A stretch of 64,000 bases of DNA from Aphis gossypii (lineage: Eukaryota > Arthropoda > Insecta > Hemiptera > Aphididae), in the NCBI RefSeq assembly GCF_020184175.1, contig NC_065531.1, positions 75,486,604 through 75,550,603 on the forward strand, in the 5' to 3' direction. The notes beneath the pieces are model-generated. The model did not search any database, was not told the origin of the DNA, and saw nothing but the letters and a program-made list of their open reading frames with translations. Positions 1 to 12,560 of the stretch are shown in pieces; the stretch's first letter is position 1, and each line of letters starts with the position of its first letter. The position numbers and the translations under genes were made by a program.

Positions 1-42
1 GAGGCACAAACACTCGCCTTTGATAGTTAATTTCAAAGAGAA
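1..42 (-). CDS. Possible third coding exon of the secreted-protein gene (partial, runs off the left edge)
   Basis: Reading the minus strand, a pyrimidine-rich tract ending CTATCATTATCAG makes a good acceptor and the exon would start at 42. Exon 1204-1341 ends with one base of a codon (CCA C), and the two bases here complete CTT. The frame then stays open to the window edge as LLFEINYQRRVFVP. The phase match and acceptor support it, but only 14 codons are visible and the peptide lacks the Ser/Pro/Tyr bias of the earlier exons. The true next exon could lie beyond the window. Confidence 0.35.
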
Positions 43-1203
43 CTGATAATGATAGTATCATGTTTCATATTTTGCTCGAATATTATTTCTTAGTTCAGTT
101 AACATATTTTATACTTAAACATTATCATGAATGGTACATTATATATTATAAACATCACTGTTATAACAGTACATAAAAACGTGTGCATTTCAAAACTTTT
201 GGAAGTTACGTATTCAAGTTATTTAACTAAAAAGCTATGATACTCTTATTATCTGCATCAATATGTTATTCTGTATAAATTCAATCACTTAACAAAATTA
301 ATTGATAAAAAAAATAACCAATTTTTACTTACGTTTTCGGGAGCTTATTTTAATTTAGATATATTTTAAGAACAAAACATAACGTACCGTATTAGTTATG
401 TTAAAAATAAATAGGCAAAAGTCGTATTTATTGACATAAACTATGAATTTTTATAAGAAATCTTAGTATTTTTCAAAATAATTATCTAAAATTTTCATAT
501 TGTATCTAACAGATTTTTAATATATTATTCTACTAGTTTAAAACGTATTCAAGAATATTTATGTGGGTTTTTTTTAATTTGTATAGAATTTTATAATATA
601 GCAAAAAAGGAAGTTATTTTCAGAGCCATTTAGTGTCATGATCATTATTATCATTATTTGTTAGTTACACCATTTTTAACAAAAGAAAAATGTGTCAAAT
701 ACTCAAATGCTTTTGTTAAAAAAAAAAAAAATAATAATAATAACGTTATATATATATATGCATATATCGTACAGTATGTACTCACACATAATTTTTTTTT
801 GACATCCCAAAGGACCATGATTTATGATCTTAACGGGTAATCCATTAAAGGCTTTAGCATCGTCATTATATAAATATTCTATAATTTGTGAGTATAATAC
901 TATGAGTAAATGATAGATTCAAAACACTAGTTAAAAAAATTAATAGTGTCTATAATACAATTATTAATTTAAATGAATTTCTTTTATACGCTTAATTTTA
1001 GATTTGTACTTGAACGAATTATAGAAATAAAAATTATCAATTATAAAGTACAGACTACAGGTTTTACTTAATGTAGTTATTAGTTAGATATTTTATGGTG
1101 TGTATTGAACGTTCACAAGACGCTTTTCAGTTTTCACAGATTATTTATATATTTCTGTAACTATCAATGAATTATTTTGATTTGATTAAATTAATTTACA
1201 TAC
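43..1203 (-). other. Candidate intron between the second and third coding exons
   Basis: It starts with donor GTATGT (minus strand, at 1203) and would end at the AG at 44-43. It is AT-rich with A/T runs. A second donor-like GTAAGT (minus, near 333) has no convincing exon in front of it. Nothing else is recognised. Confidence 0.4.
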
Positions 1204-1341
1204 GTGGATAATAGGGTGTTGCGTAACTTGGTTTTCTTTTTTTCGTGTCATCTCCATATCCAGGATAGTATGACGGACTGTAACCAGGACTGGAATAAGA
1301 ACTGGACGGATCAGCTGGTGCAGATGGTTCAAAAGCTACAT
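1204..1341 (-). CDS. Second coding exon, Ser/Pro/Tyr-rich secreted protein
   Basis: This 138-base exon on the minus strand is bounded by acceptor AATAATTTCAG (before 1341) and donor CCAC/GTATGT (after 1204). Phase 1 on both sides matches the exon at 4753-5035, whose trailing G joins AT here to give GAT (Asp). The peptide begins DVAFEPSAPADPSSSYSS, continues PGYSPSYYPGYGDD, then TKKRKPSYATPYYP. It carries on the Tyr/Ser/Pro/Gly low-complexity pattern of the first exon, with a basic KKRK patch near the end. It is open in one frame only. The composition recalls resilin-like or low-complexity cuticular proteins, but no diagnostic domain (for example a chitin-binding Rebers-Riddiford motif) is seen. 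Confidence 0.8.
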
Positions 1342-4300
1342 CTGAAATTATTATTGTATTTTTACACAAATAGTCTCATACTTAAAATATATTTTTTAAA
1401 TAAATAATAAAATACAGTCTAAATATGCCTATTTAATATTGCAGCTCAAAATATTATCAATAGATAATATTAAGTTTGTGATTTTCTAAATTAAATTATT
1501 ATAGCATATGGGCAATATTGATATATACAAATTTTAATTTATATACCTTATTACACATTTTTCATTTTTGCGTAATGTTAAACAAATTATTTTTAAATCT
1601 ATGTAAGAATCTCATAGCAATTATAAATTATTATTTATTTAAATAAGTGCATTTTTGAAAAAAAAAATGAGAAAATCAATTGAGTATCCGCTTTTCTGTA
1701 CAATGTTTAAAAGAAGAGTGTATTTCAAAATTTAATATATCAATACAGTGGTTGTGTTAAATTAGAATTTAATAATAAATAGTTGCACAAAAAAAAAAAA
1801 GATTCTGAATGAAGACGGCATGTCAGCTTAAATTATTAAGTATATTTTATCATATCATTATAATATTGCTATCATAATGATTTATAGGCAATAGCTTAAA
1901 ATTAATTTAAATATTTTGAATTGTGTATATTCCGTTTAGTAAAATATAAAATATAAGTCCCCACGAATATTTTCGAATTATTAAATTCAACGTTTTAAAA
2001 TCGATATATTCATTCCTTTGCTCAGAATCTAAAATGAGGGGAAACCGGGCCAAGTTAGCTATTGTGATAAGTTGACACGTATCAAATTAAAGTTATTAAA
2101 TATACCTATGTTGGTCATGCTACAACACCACTTATGAATCAATCATAATATGTTCATCCATTATCATAGGTTAAATCAAAATGTTGTGATATAAATCCTT
2201 CATAAATATTATCTATAAAATGTGTATGTTTAAACGACAAACTAATATGTTTTCAGGTGATTAAAAAAACTGCTTTCTTGTAAAATTGTACTTGTATAAT
2301 AAATAACAAGTTACAAAAATAAAGACAAAAGTACTCGTATAGCTACATTATACAATGAATTTTGTGAAAATTAAAACCGAGTTTAATTTTTTTTTCATAT
2401 AGTATAATATTGTTAAAAAAAAAATAATGATGCTATTTGGAAGTGATTGACACAAATAATATTTAGTCCGAAATAACATGAGCATTTCTTATAATTGTGA
2501 CTATTTTTTATGAAATATTCTAAAATTTGTGTAATTTTACATTTATAGTATTTTTAAATAGGAAACGATAGTTTACCGAAACAGGTTATTTCTTTGAACT
2601 ATCGTCAAAAAAATATTTTGTCAACATACTGCAAAGCCTATGAAAATAAACCTCACAATTTGAAACACATTATTTAAAATTGTTGTCCTAAAGTTAGTTT
2701 ACCATTAAAACCATTATCGAGTACCATTTTGTATTTAACATATTTATGAAACGATATAAGTGCACTTGACAATATTTCCAAAACAGAATAATTATGAGTG
2801 TGAAAAAAAATACATGAAAAGTGCATTTATTAGCCCCGTTTTCTTCTGCTGATAATATTGACATACTTATTATTTTTTTTTTTTTGAAACGTATCGAAAT
2901 TCTTAATAAAATTGTTTTAATAATAATATTAGCTTAGATTAACTAGTTCTCTAATTTTTAGAGTTAATGAATTTTTGTGAGCTGTAATATTTCAAATATT
3001 TAATACGTTGTAAATAACAGGGTGTTCCTTTAGGTCACATTATTCAGTCATTAGTTACACATATAAACAGTTGAATTGTATAGTTGCTTGTTTGTATTTT
3101 AAACAGTTATTGTTTATTTGAACTAAAAACTAGAATGAAAATTTTAAGCAGTATGAAAACAAATAATCACAACTTTCCCTCCGATGAATTGGTGTAGATC
3201 ATAATATATACTAATTAATTTATATTTTTTGTTATCGATCTCAGTGAAAGTTTTTGAATTACGGCTAAAAAGATGTATTTACATAAACGTAGACAATACA
3301 CGCACAATTCATTTGTGTTTATCTCGTTTGTTCTAGGTCGGTTTTGTTATTTTTTCCATGACGCATCCTATTTTGTTTTACAATACCACTCTAATTACTC
3401 CTCTGCAATTTTTCTGTATGCTTATACAGTCTCTCCCAAATATACAGAATTCTTTAAGAAGAAACAAAATACTTATAATAATAATAATAACAGTATAATA
3501 TTTTCTTTCGTGATGACTGTCAACCGTCATTAAGGGAGACTTAATATTTCTAGGACACACACAATTGTGTTAATATATTCATATATTGTTATATTATATT
3601 CTGCTTTCATTTGACACATATTTTTCCTCTTAATGTGTTTTTACAGCTATGATTTTGACTTCATATCAAGATTATAAATAATATTATATATTCTATTGCC
3701 TGTAACCGTGGTGAGATATCGTAAATAGAATTAGTACATTTACGTTCTATCGTTTTAATTTATTCACACAATATCGTATTATATTTTCACGGAATTATTA
3801 AAGTTTAGTTATTCTATGCGTTTTTTATGTTATTGTCAACTGATAAAACCCCGATTTTTATTCTTCAAAAAATCACCAATATCTCTGAGTTTATCGTTTT
3901 TATCGTCTATGGGTAAATTTAAGTCTTATTTTATATTTAACATATTATAATAAATGATTATGTATATTTTTGTTCATTTTAAAAGACAATTTTATTGACA
4001 AATTCGATTCCTATTTTAGTTAAAATAATGTATCGCGACTCGCAAACGCCCATAAAAATTGAATTTCATACGTTTGAAAATCTGTTAGCAGAGATTTGTC
4101 GAATTTTTAAACGAAAATATTAGATAACAGGCCATTACATACACGTTATACCTATTATAAGTAAATTTTATAATTATTACTTTAGTGGAGTATTATACAA
4201 TAGAAAATTATTCATCGCTTTAGTGTTATAGTTTCTATTTAATATATAAACTACCTATTATATTACGAGCACGAGAGTAACAGTAATCTCCGTAGTTTAC

Positions 4301-4752
4301 TATTATTATACTCGATCATCAAAATAAAATCCCTTGTTCTGACAACTGACACGTAATTGCGTGTTCGCTGCAGTGGACAGGTTGCTAACGAAATGAACAA
4401 TATAACTATATTTTATTCACGTTTCACTGCACTAAGACATTGCAATCATCGTGTTATGGGATATTATATTTAAGCTTGGAAATGTATGATTTAAAATGTT
4501 TAATATCAAGTACGTTTTTTTTCCTTTTGAAGTTTTGAATAGCATTCCGATATAATATTGTTGTATAAGTGTCAATAAATATTTTCTCTAATCTTTGATA
4601 TTTACGAATCGACATATTAACTATCTATATCGTTTTAATTTTTTCAATACTATTTACTGACTTGGCAGTTTTTTCGACTCTTTATACCTAATATTATGTT
4701 TATCCTGTACACATAATTATTTATCGGTTTAAGGTTCAGCATTTTCGTATAC
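1342..4752 (-). other. Intron of the secreted-protein gene
   Basis: This intron of about 3.4 kb (donor GTATAC at 4752, acceptor AG at 1343-1342) is AT-rich with A and T homopolymers (for example 1790-1800 and 2873-2885). The short word ACAGGGTGTTCC near 3019 resembles a transposon end, but no partner was found. Frames at 3273-3560 on both strands are AT-rich and unconvincing. Confidence 0.7.
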
Positions 4753-5035
4753 CTGTTCCGTAACTGGAGCTTGGTGGTCCATAACTGGCCGGATAGTTAT
4801 TGTAACCGTAAAATTCAGGACCGCCCGAATAATCTCTGCTCTGCACGGACGACGATTCGGGAGTTGGTTCGGATGTCCTGCGTTCGGCCATCGTCTCAGA
4901 CGTTTGACGCTCGTCTTTCATCATCGGCATAAAGCCTGCAGTTCCAGCTTGTCCGGAGTTCGGATCGACTACGCTGAACTGTTGGCAGCTGGCGGCCGCC
5001 AATAACGCCGCAAACACTGTCGCCGCTTGCTTCAT
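4753..5035 (-). CDS. First coding exon of a secreted Ser/Pro/Tyr-rich protein
   Basis: The ATG at 5035 has an A at -3 and opens a 94-codon exon plus one base. Residues 1-17 (MKQAATVFAALLAAASC) form a typical signal peptide with a short basic start and an Ala/Leu core; cleavage near Ser-Cys/Gln-Gln is likely. The mature part starts QQFSVVDPNSGQ, has a charged, Thr/Ser/Glu-rich stretch (DERQTSETMAERRTSEPTPE), then a Tyr/Gly/Pro-rich tail (GGPEFYGYNNYPASYGPP, SSSYGT). The reading frame runs 18 bases past the donor to a stop, but ACAG/GTATAC is a good donor and exon 1204-1341 continues in phase. The upstream in-frame TTG at 5044 is rejected as start. The product is probably exported; cuticular, chorion-like or salivary roles are all possible. 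The family is not recognised. Confidence 0.85.
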
Positions 5036-5053
5036 TATCGACAAAATGTCCTG
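5036..5053 (-). other. 5' UTR part of the start-codon exon, with splice acceptor
   Basis: On the minus strand TCTACATTTTCAG ends at 5051 and the exon begins GACATTTTGTCGATA before the ATG. The strong acceptor shows that the message has at least one non-coding exon at higher coordinates. Confidence 0.65.
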
Positions 5054-7046
5054 AAAATGTAGACTTTAAGTCAATCGTGTTACACTATTATTATTAAATA
5101 TACTATAATTAGGATTTATCCAATGCATTAGGTATTAGATTATGCTACATTATAGTAAGAAAATACGATATAAAATCTATATACAAACATAATATTAATG
5201 ATGTAAACTTTAAAACTTCAAATACAATATTCAAAATGATTTCTAACACGTTGATTTCTTTTCGCTCAATTAAAAGTAATGTACAATTTGTGGATTATAA
5301 TTGTTATTTGAATTATTATCACTTTATCCCAAAAATAAAACTTTTCTGAATTAATATTATTTGCCAGGTAGGTACATTCAACGGTCGTATAATCTGATTG
5401 CATAATACAATATATACTTAAATTAATAAATACATAATTGTATATTATTATATCATATTATTTTTGTATATAGTTTGAAAACAAATTCTGACTTAATTGT
5501 ATTCGTTTGATCGCTACCATTTTCGATGGTACTCAATAGTCATTATACGTATATATATTATATTCTTGTTCGTTTTATATAATTCAATAACACTCGTTGT
5601 TTTATTTAACAATCGAACATTAATTTGAATTGAGTTCAATCGGTTTATGGTTAACAATGAATATATTATTTATAATATTAATACGATTATTGCTATTATT
5701 GAAGAACATTGACGTATATCCATTTTAATTGTCCCGAGTAACCGCGTGAGCGATTTCACAAAATTACACTTAAAACTGTAATTATTGCTTACGGTTTGTT
5801 GCGTTCTTTGTTACGACGGTTATTTTGGCAAACGTTCGTGTTTCGGCAGACATGGGTTTGATACGTATACTATATTATAGTGTTATATTAAAAGCCTATT
5901 CGCTAACGAGCTTGCGCTATAGAGCACTTCGGCCAGTGTGAACTTTTTAAATCGATTTACATCGTGTATCGACCCAATCAACACGTTTTACCTAACGTCT
6001 ACTATAGCATAAAGGGAAAATATATTATTAAACGTACCTACCGAACATTTCACGACTGTATCGCCGAGGGAAATAAGCGCCGTACGTAATAAATTATCCG
6101 TATTTCCATAGAGAAGAAGCTTTATGTGGTACTTACGTAACAAGACACACATTTATAAAACAACTACAGATTTAAAACGTTGCTTATGGTTTTTAAGCGA
6201 AATCCCTACACGAAAAAAATGTGCACAACTCTTAATATTTTATACCTAATACAATCGTGTAGATAAACTAACATAAACACATCGGTGTTAAATTTCTAAT
6301 AAAGTAAGAAGTACATCTATGGCTTAGACGCTAACAGATTTAAATCAAAAACACTAAATTGTTCATAGTTTCTATAGTTGTGGTATAACAAATTTGCAAC
6401 TGATTTTCATGTAAACTATTATATTAGTCAGAAATAATTAGTTTTTAAATTTCTCAAAATAATTTGCTTTTTTATGTTTATCCTCAAATTCAAAAACACT
6501 AACATTAAGTGAAGGTAACATAGTTTTGAAGAACATAAAATGTTTTGATAGGTACTGAAGTTTTTTACAAAAGAATATTCTTGTTAATTAATTTACCAGA
6601 CACCGGAACAAAGTGAAACAATGTATTTTAATGTTCTATACGGTGTACATAGGTATTTAACACCAACGTTATTATGTATATATACGAAAAATGTTTTAGA
6701 CAGCAACGCTTATCCTAAATAATATTTAAAATATGTTTATAGATAGTTGTTAGTTTAATAACACGTTATATTATATTATTATTAAATCTCAATAAGATAT
6801 TTGTAGCGTTATTTCAAAACAAATCAAAATTGCGAAAACTTCTGACAGTCTATAATTTATTATAACATCGATGTGGACTTACCAAAAATGACCTAATAAA
6901 AGAATTTTCAAATATTCGTGGACCTATTTTTCTCGTATGACCGTCTACATATTAACATATTATTATTATTTATGACTGACGTTTATTTCTGCTGTCGCAA
7001 TGATGTGCTATCCTAAATCGACAATTTTTAAACGCACGCCGCGTCT
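5054..7046 (-). other. Putative first intron or upstream region of the secreted-protein gene
   Basis: AT-rich with a moderately GC-raised patch at 5.71-6.10 kb. Minus-strand GTAAGT donors that could end the missing non-coding exon occur with exon ends at 6137 and 6883; another lies at 7596. No coding frame stands out. Confidence 0.3.
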
Positions 7047-7650
7047 TTAGAATGCAATTTGATAGATTATAATATTATTATGTACCCATAAACAAATCGA
7101 AACGACGGGACGCACAGAGAACACACGCGAGCGGGTTCCGATCAAATCGTCTGGCAATTTTTTTCTGTTGTTTTCACTAAACGGATAGTTCATAATGAAT
7201 GAATAAGAAAATTTAAAAAACAACTTTGAAATCCGTCGTGCGTTATCGAAGCCCGCGTCTTGTCTCCATTGAGATACGCGATGAATAAAAGCTGATTTGT
7301 CATTGTTATTATTGATATTTCTTCGCGACGAAAATCTCTCCGCGGTAGTGCGGTGCATAATATAACATTAAAATATTAGGACTCTCGAACGGATAGAACA
7401 ATAACGTGTCAACAGTGGTGAAGATAATATATTTTATTGTCGGTATTGTCCCGAGACACCGCCACCGCAGTGCTCCGGTACTCGACAGTAGACGTCCACA
7501 CTCTTAGACTATATATTATTATTATTATTACAAGTACTATCGGTATTAGAGTTAATGTAGTAGCAGTAGTAATAATAGTGTTAGTACTGACTTACTGCTA
7601 AACCACAAATACACAAATGCACGAACACTCACTGATATGATGCGAATAAT
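7047..7650. promoter_or_regulatory. GC-raised island, candidate promoter of the left-end gene
   Basis: This stretch is clearly richer in G/C and CpG than its surroundings (7441-7500 is full of CCGAG, CCGCC and CGG words). On the minus strand a TATATAG box lies near 7516-7510, with CpG-rich sequence about 30 bases downstream and minus-strand donors (GTAAGT after 7596, GTGAGT near 7625) nearby. The minus-strand frame at 7047-7358 has a low-complexity Asn run and looks like a by-product of the composition. Assignment to the secreted-protein gene rests on position and orientation only. Confidence 0.35.
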
Positions 7651-7697
7651 AGTTATTATTTGCTGAAAATTAGCGAATAGCGACCGTTGATTGTTAA

Positions 7698-7967
7698 GTA
7701 CAAAATAACGGCCATTCGAACATAGATAGAACTTTGGATAACGTGCAGTTGGTTAAATCTCGTTTACTAGAAACGAGTTGCTTGAAATCGGTGACGGTAC
7801 TCGAAATCGGTTTAACAATGTTATCGGGTTTTTCGTTGAAAATCACGAACAGATTGCCATTTAAGATTCCTATCTTAAAGCATGTTATTTTAAATTATAA
7901 TGAACAATATTGCTGTTCTACACCGACGACTGACGAAGTACAATCGACACAATATTATACAGTATAA
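7698..7967 (+). other. Protein-like open frame of 90 codons, unknown
   Basis: An open frame between stops reads like ordinary protein (for example RTLDNVQLVKSRLLETSCLK, then SVTVLEIGLTMLSG, KITNRLPFKIPILKHVILNY) rather than A/T runs. Its first ATG is only at codon 42, so it would have to be an exon or a remnant. A weak acceptor (TTGATTGTTAAG) precedes it. It sits beside the 7 kb island and could be 5' sequence of a divergent transcript or a fossil fragment. No family is recognised. Confidence 0.2.
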
Positions 7968-10900
7968 TATGGTAATACATAAATTAATGTACTATTACGC
8001 GTACTCTTACGTTAAAATTATTTATCGTAACTATCGACTTTGATTGTATATAAAACTTATGAGTTAATATTATTACAGAAAATTTGAATATTTCCGTAAG
8101 AAATATAATAATAGTATGTAGATGGTCGAATGCATATTATGGTAGTATTGTCATAGACGCATTAAGATAAAAACATTTTGGGGCGCTTTAATTGTAAAGA
8201 GCTCGCAGACCCGCATGGGTTTTTCTACAGTGCCTTTCACATTCTTTTTTAACAACATAATATTGTTTAATCTATGTATTTTATGCATTAATTATATTTC
8301 AACAAAAAAAATATTAGTAATACAGCTTAACAAAATACAATCTTTACAACTATCTTTAACATACATTTCTCATATGCAAATCATACTATTTTGTTGTTTT
8401 TTTTTTTTTTTTTTGATATTTTAAATGATTTATAATACCCATTTATATAATATATATAGCTGCAAAACATATTATGCCACATGCGTATTGCCCTAGAAAA
8501 GAATATATAAATTATTGGTAATATTTAATTCAAAATGAATAAAATATAAAAAAATAAAGGCTTTGATTTTTTGGGGGTGCACGAATTCTTCCGACAACCG
8601 TGTTTGCAGCGCCAATAAATATTATCATTGTACCTACTCGTATATTTAGTATTTTACGTGTAAATATAGCATTTCTAAAAATAAATATTTGCATCTTGAA
8701 TATTTGGAATATTAAAAAGTAATTAAAACAATAAAAAATGTTTTATGAAAACGAGTATTGAAAATAGAAATTATAAAAATATATAAAATGCTTTTTAATT
8801 AATAAATATTGATATATTAGTAATTTGTTATATATATATATTATCTGAACTTTGCCAGTTTTTTGAAATTTTGTGAAAGCGAAAAAAATGTTGTTTATTC
8901 GAAGTATTCCATCAGTTTTAGGCGTATTTATACGACAGAATCGTGTTTAAATGGAAAATAAAGTAAATAGAATAAATTTATAAATGTCAAGATGAATAAA
9001 ACGCTCTTTACGGCTTAACTTATAAACTACGAAAGGAGGAATAGATTATTGATCGTTATTTTTCTTGAACAAATTATATTGTAATTTATAACCACCCTTC
9101 AAATAATAAATAATTATTTTAATTACAATTTGTTTTTTATTATTTGTAATTAATACTATTCGCTATTATATTGACCATTTAGAAAATAAAGAAATCGTTT
9201 TTTCTTTCACAATTATATCATAATGCTAATAAGATTTATGTTTTTATCTTGGTGGAAACTATTTATAAAATAATCAAGAACAATTTTTGTTTGATAATTT
9301 ATAACTGAAAATAATTTGTTATTCAGCAAAGTATAATGAGATTTTCTTACGTAATCCAAATTTTCTTATTTTTATGAAATAATAAAATGTTGTGCTATTC
9401 AAAGTATATTTTTTATATTTGCTATAATATAGACAGAAAACTTAACCATAAATCAAATTCTCTTCACTATTATATTATAACTGTACATTTAGACAGAGGT
9501 CACCCAAGTTATTTTTTCCTCATTTTTCATTATTCAATAGATATTTATATATTTTATTTTGAAAGATAATACAATTTCTTTCAAAAAAAAAATAAATATA
9601 TATTATATATTAATAACAATAATAATATTTCTTACAAAACGTTTTATTATGATTACATATTATAACTTTGAAATCTTTTCCAACAAACAATCTATAATAT
9701 TCACTTTTTTTTTATATTTTAACATTTTTTTATATAAAACATAATAAAAATAATAAAATTCGATATAGAAACCATTCACAATTGAAAGTATTATTTTTTT
9801 TAATCAGGTTATAATCTTAATTTTAAATCTATATTGTAGAATTATTCTTCTAAGATTGAAATGTATATTATATTTTTTTGAATAATACAATTTGTATAGT
9901 ATTTAATATTTAAAAATATACTCAATGAATATTTTATATATAGTTGCCTGTCAAAAAAAAAAAAAAAAAAACCGTAATATTAATCATAATCAACACGGTT
10001 ATTTTTTGTGAGGAATTTTCTCAAGTTTTGGTTCTTGAAATTTCAAGTATACTGAAAGACCTTATTTTCAAATAATTGCAGGATTTATGCCATTTAAGGA
10101 ATATTCTATCGATACAAACTTTTTATGTCGATGTTGATTTGTTTGTTTGTAAATAAAGAGTCTAATAAACAGATTTTAAATAATTTAACTTTATATTCTA
10201 CGGATTGTCCATGATAATAGTAATATGTTCTAAAGGCTATAATGATTCGAAAATTAATGAAATATTAAAACTAATGTAGTACTATCTTAAACAATTACTG
10301 TTTATAAAAAATATAACATAGGAATATATTTTATGTAAGGCCATTGCTTAAGATTATTGTTACTATATAGTATTAAGTTTAATAACCAAGAAATAGTCTG
10401 AATTTTAAGTAAGATTCATTTATATTTAAAAAATACTATATGATTAAAAATATATAGGGAGATGTATAGTTATAGTTAGTTTAGTTAAAGTTTGTATATT
10501 ATACTAAATATAAAAAAATATCTTAGTATTTAAAAGTGTAATTTTTACACTACATTTTCTAAAAATTCAGAAAATCACAATTCGAATAAACTAATAGTTA
10601 AAAGATAGAAGAAAAAATAGCAACACACGTTGAATCACTCTGTATATTATTTTGATCGTTAGTTTTCTATAAAGACAAACGAGTATGATATCAGTAAATA
10701 TATGAAATTAAATTGTTATCTTAGCTAAAACGATAAACCCGTAACGGTAGTATGCGCATGATATTACAAACCATAAAACCATTAGTTCAGTAAACGAATA
10801 AAGTTATTCCAGTAAACATAAACAACGAACCTTTGTATATACTATACATATATAATATATAATAGGACCAAACGTGGAAAACGCAAACATTAATGTTCAA

Positions 10901-11150
10901 TGAGACTTTTATTTACGTTAAACAGAGTTTACCGCGTAAAACCAATTGATTTTTACTACCTAGCTAACTAAATACCTACCCTACTGTGGTTGTACGACAA
11001 ACTCGCGTATTACTACAAAACGTGATTTTTTTTTTTTTTAATTTAATTTACTTTCAACTGACTTAAAATATTATGTATTTAACCAAAAACATTAAACCGT
11101 ACTATAATGTGTTCATAATTACCCGACTGCGAAGTGATCGAAAGTTGTCA
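7968..11150. other. AT-rich non-coding DNA
   Basis: Nothing gene-like is seen. It contains T runs (8397-8414), A runs (9953-9970), and a stem-loop-capable pair CAAATAATAAA / TTTATTATTTG around 9091-9147. Small frames at 8215, 9387 and 9559 are Ile/Phe/Tyr-rich and typical of AT-rich chance ORFs. Confidence 0.5.
10630..10654 (-). mobile_element. Solitary transposon-like end related to the 21 kb element
   Basis: Read on the minus strand, ACAGAGTGATTCAACGT matches the right end of the element at 21010-21565 (ATAGGGTGATTCAACAT) at 14 of 17 positions. The matching opposite end was not found nearby, so this is a truncated copy or coincidence. Confidence 0.3.
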
Positions 11151-12560
11151 CTTATTTTTCGTCGCTCGATTGCAGTCCACTGGCCACGGCTACTGCACTC
11201 GATGTTAAAGTACGGCAGGTAGCGTAGGATACAATTTTCAAAAAACAAAAAAAATCCCGGTAAAATACTATACGGTCGCAATACGAAACCGCGACGAGGA
11301 GAACGTTGTCGAAGCGTTTATAATGTGATATTATTATTTCACAGGGTGGTGAACTACGACTCCGCTGCAGGTAGTGGTTCGAATCGTTGCGGATCCTGTT
11401 GCTGTACGACTCGGATGCCAACGACGGAAGGCCATTTACTGATACGACCCGACTCCGGATGATGGATGCGTGTGGCGTTGTAATGTGTGTGTGTGATGTC
11501 CGGACGGTAAAGCTCGCGGTAACACACTAACGGCTTCGAGTGCGGTCCGTCGCTGTTTTTATCGGCCGCCTCGCCCCGCGGTTTTCGGAAACAAAACAAA
11601 ACGAAATAATCAAGCAGCCGTCCTCCTTGTTAAAATTCCACACGCCTTTGCCCCCGCGCCGTTGCCCCACGCCCGACGATTATGCGAGTGTGTATGCGTT
11701 ATAGTGTGTATAAGTAGCGGCGACAATAATATAATAATAAAAACACATTGCCACAGACGCACTTTCTACCACGGGGGGAGAGCGACTATACATACGTTTT
11801 ATCGTATACGTATATAATACGATATTATGTACCTGCATGTCCCGGCAATCAATGGACACACACACACAGGCACACGCTCGTACGTCAGTGATTTTTGCCT
11901 ACAGTTAATTTGTACGCATTATACATATATATATTATTATACGTTCTCGGCCGTAATTTTTCTTTTCGTTTCATTTGTGTTTAGAACCGTTCGTCATACA
12001 TTGACGGAGGAGAGGTACACGTGTTTCTAACCCACACCACCGCCGCCGCCGCCGCCACTTATTCAGATTCGAACCTAGATTTTCTACACGCGTTTTCAAC
12101 CCCGCCTTAATTTTTTTCTCTCTCGTCTCTCTGGATGTAGCATCCATCTCCGGTTCCGATCCATCGTAATATACACTCATACAGCTGCAGTGTATAGTCT
12201 TTTATCTGGGCTCGTATATTATAATAGCAGGTAGGTATATATATATAGTATATTATACGTATACCGGTCGCTGCGTAGAGTGTGACGTGTGTCAAACGTT
12301 TTGGTAGTCGGTTCTATATCGGACGGAATATTCATAATATATATTATTGTATATAGTGTAAAGCGTTTTCACTTACGTGATACGAACACACAGGTCCGGT
12401 TAGGGTCGATGCGGCGCGGCCCGGACCTTAAGACAATACGCAGAAAACTGCTCTCGTTTAACGCCTCAGAAAAAAAAAATGATAATTGACATCTATTATA
12501 GATGGATTGGGTCCGGATTAAAAAGTGTGAGTGCTGAATTCGCTCCAACGACAAATAGTA
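11150..12560. promoter_or_regulatory. Strong GC/CpG-rich island, probable promoter
   Basis: This is the clearest compositional island of the left half: 38 of 60 bases in 11521-11580 are G or C, with many CpGs. Open frames on both strands (11152-11599 minus, 11971-12295 minus, 12289-12489 plus) follow from fewer AT stops and do not look like conserved protein. A minus-strand donor (TATCAC/GTAAGTG near 12375) follows CpG-rich sequence, suggesting a non-coding first exon transcribed leftward. That would be consistent with the secreted-protein gene at 1-5 kb having its start here. A plus-strand transcript is also possible. Confidence 0.45.
12036..12057. repeat. CCG trinucleotide tract
   Basis: A short run of CGC/CCG triplets inside the CpG island, typical of promoter or 5' UTR low-complexity sequence. 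Confidence 0.8.

Noticed and set aside
11152..12295. Several 60-90-codon frames in the 11-12.5 kb island
   Set aside because: Overlapping frames, mostly on the minus strand, with no domain or consistent start; explained by low stop density in GC-rich DNA.
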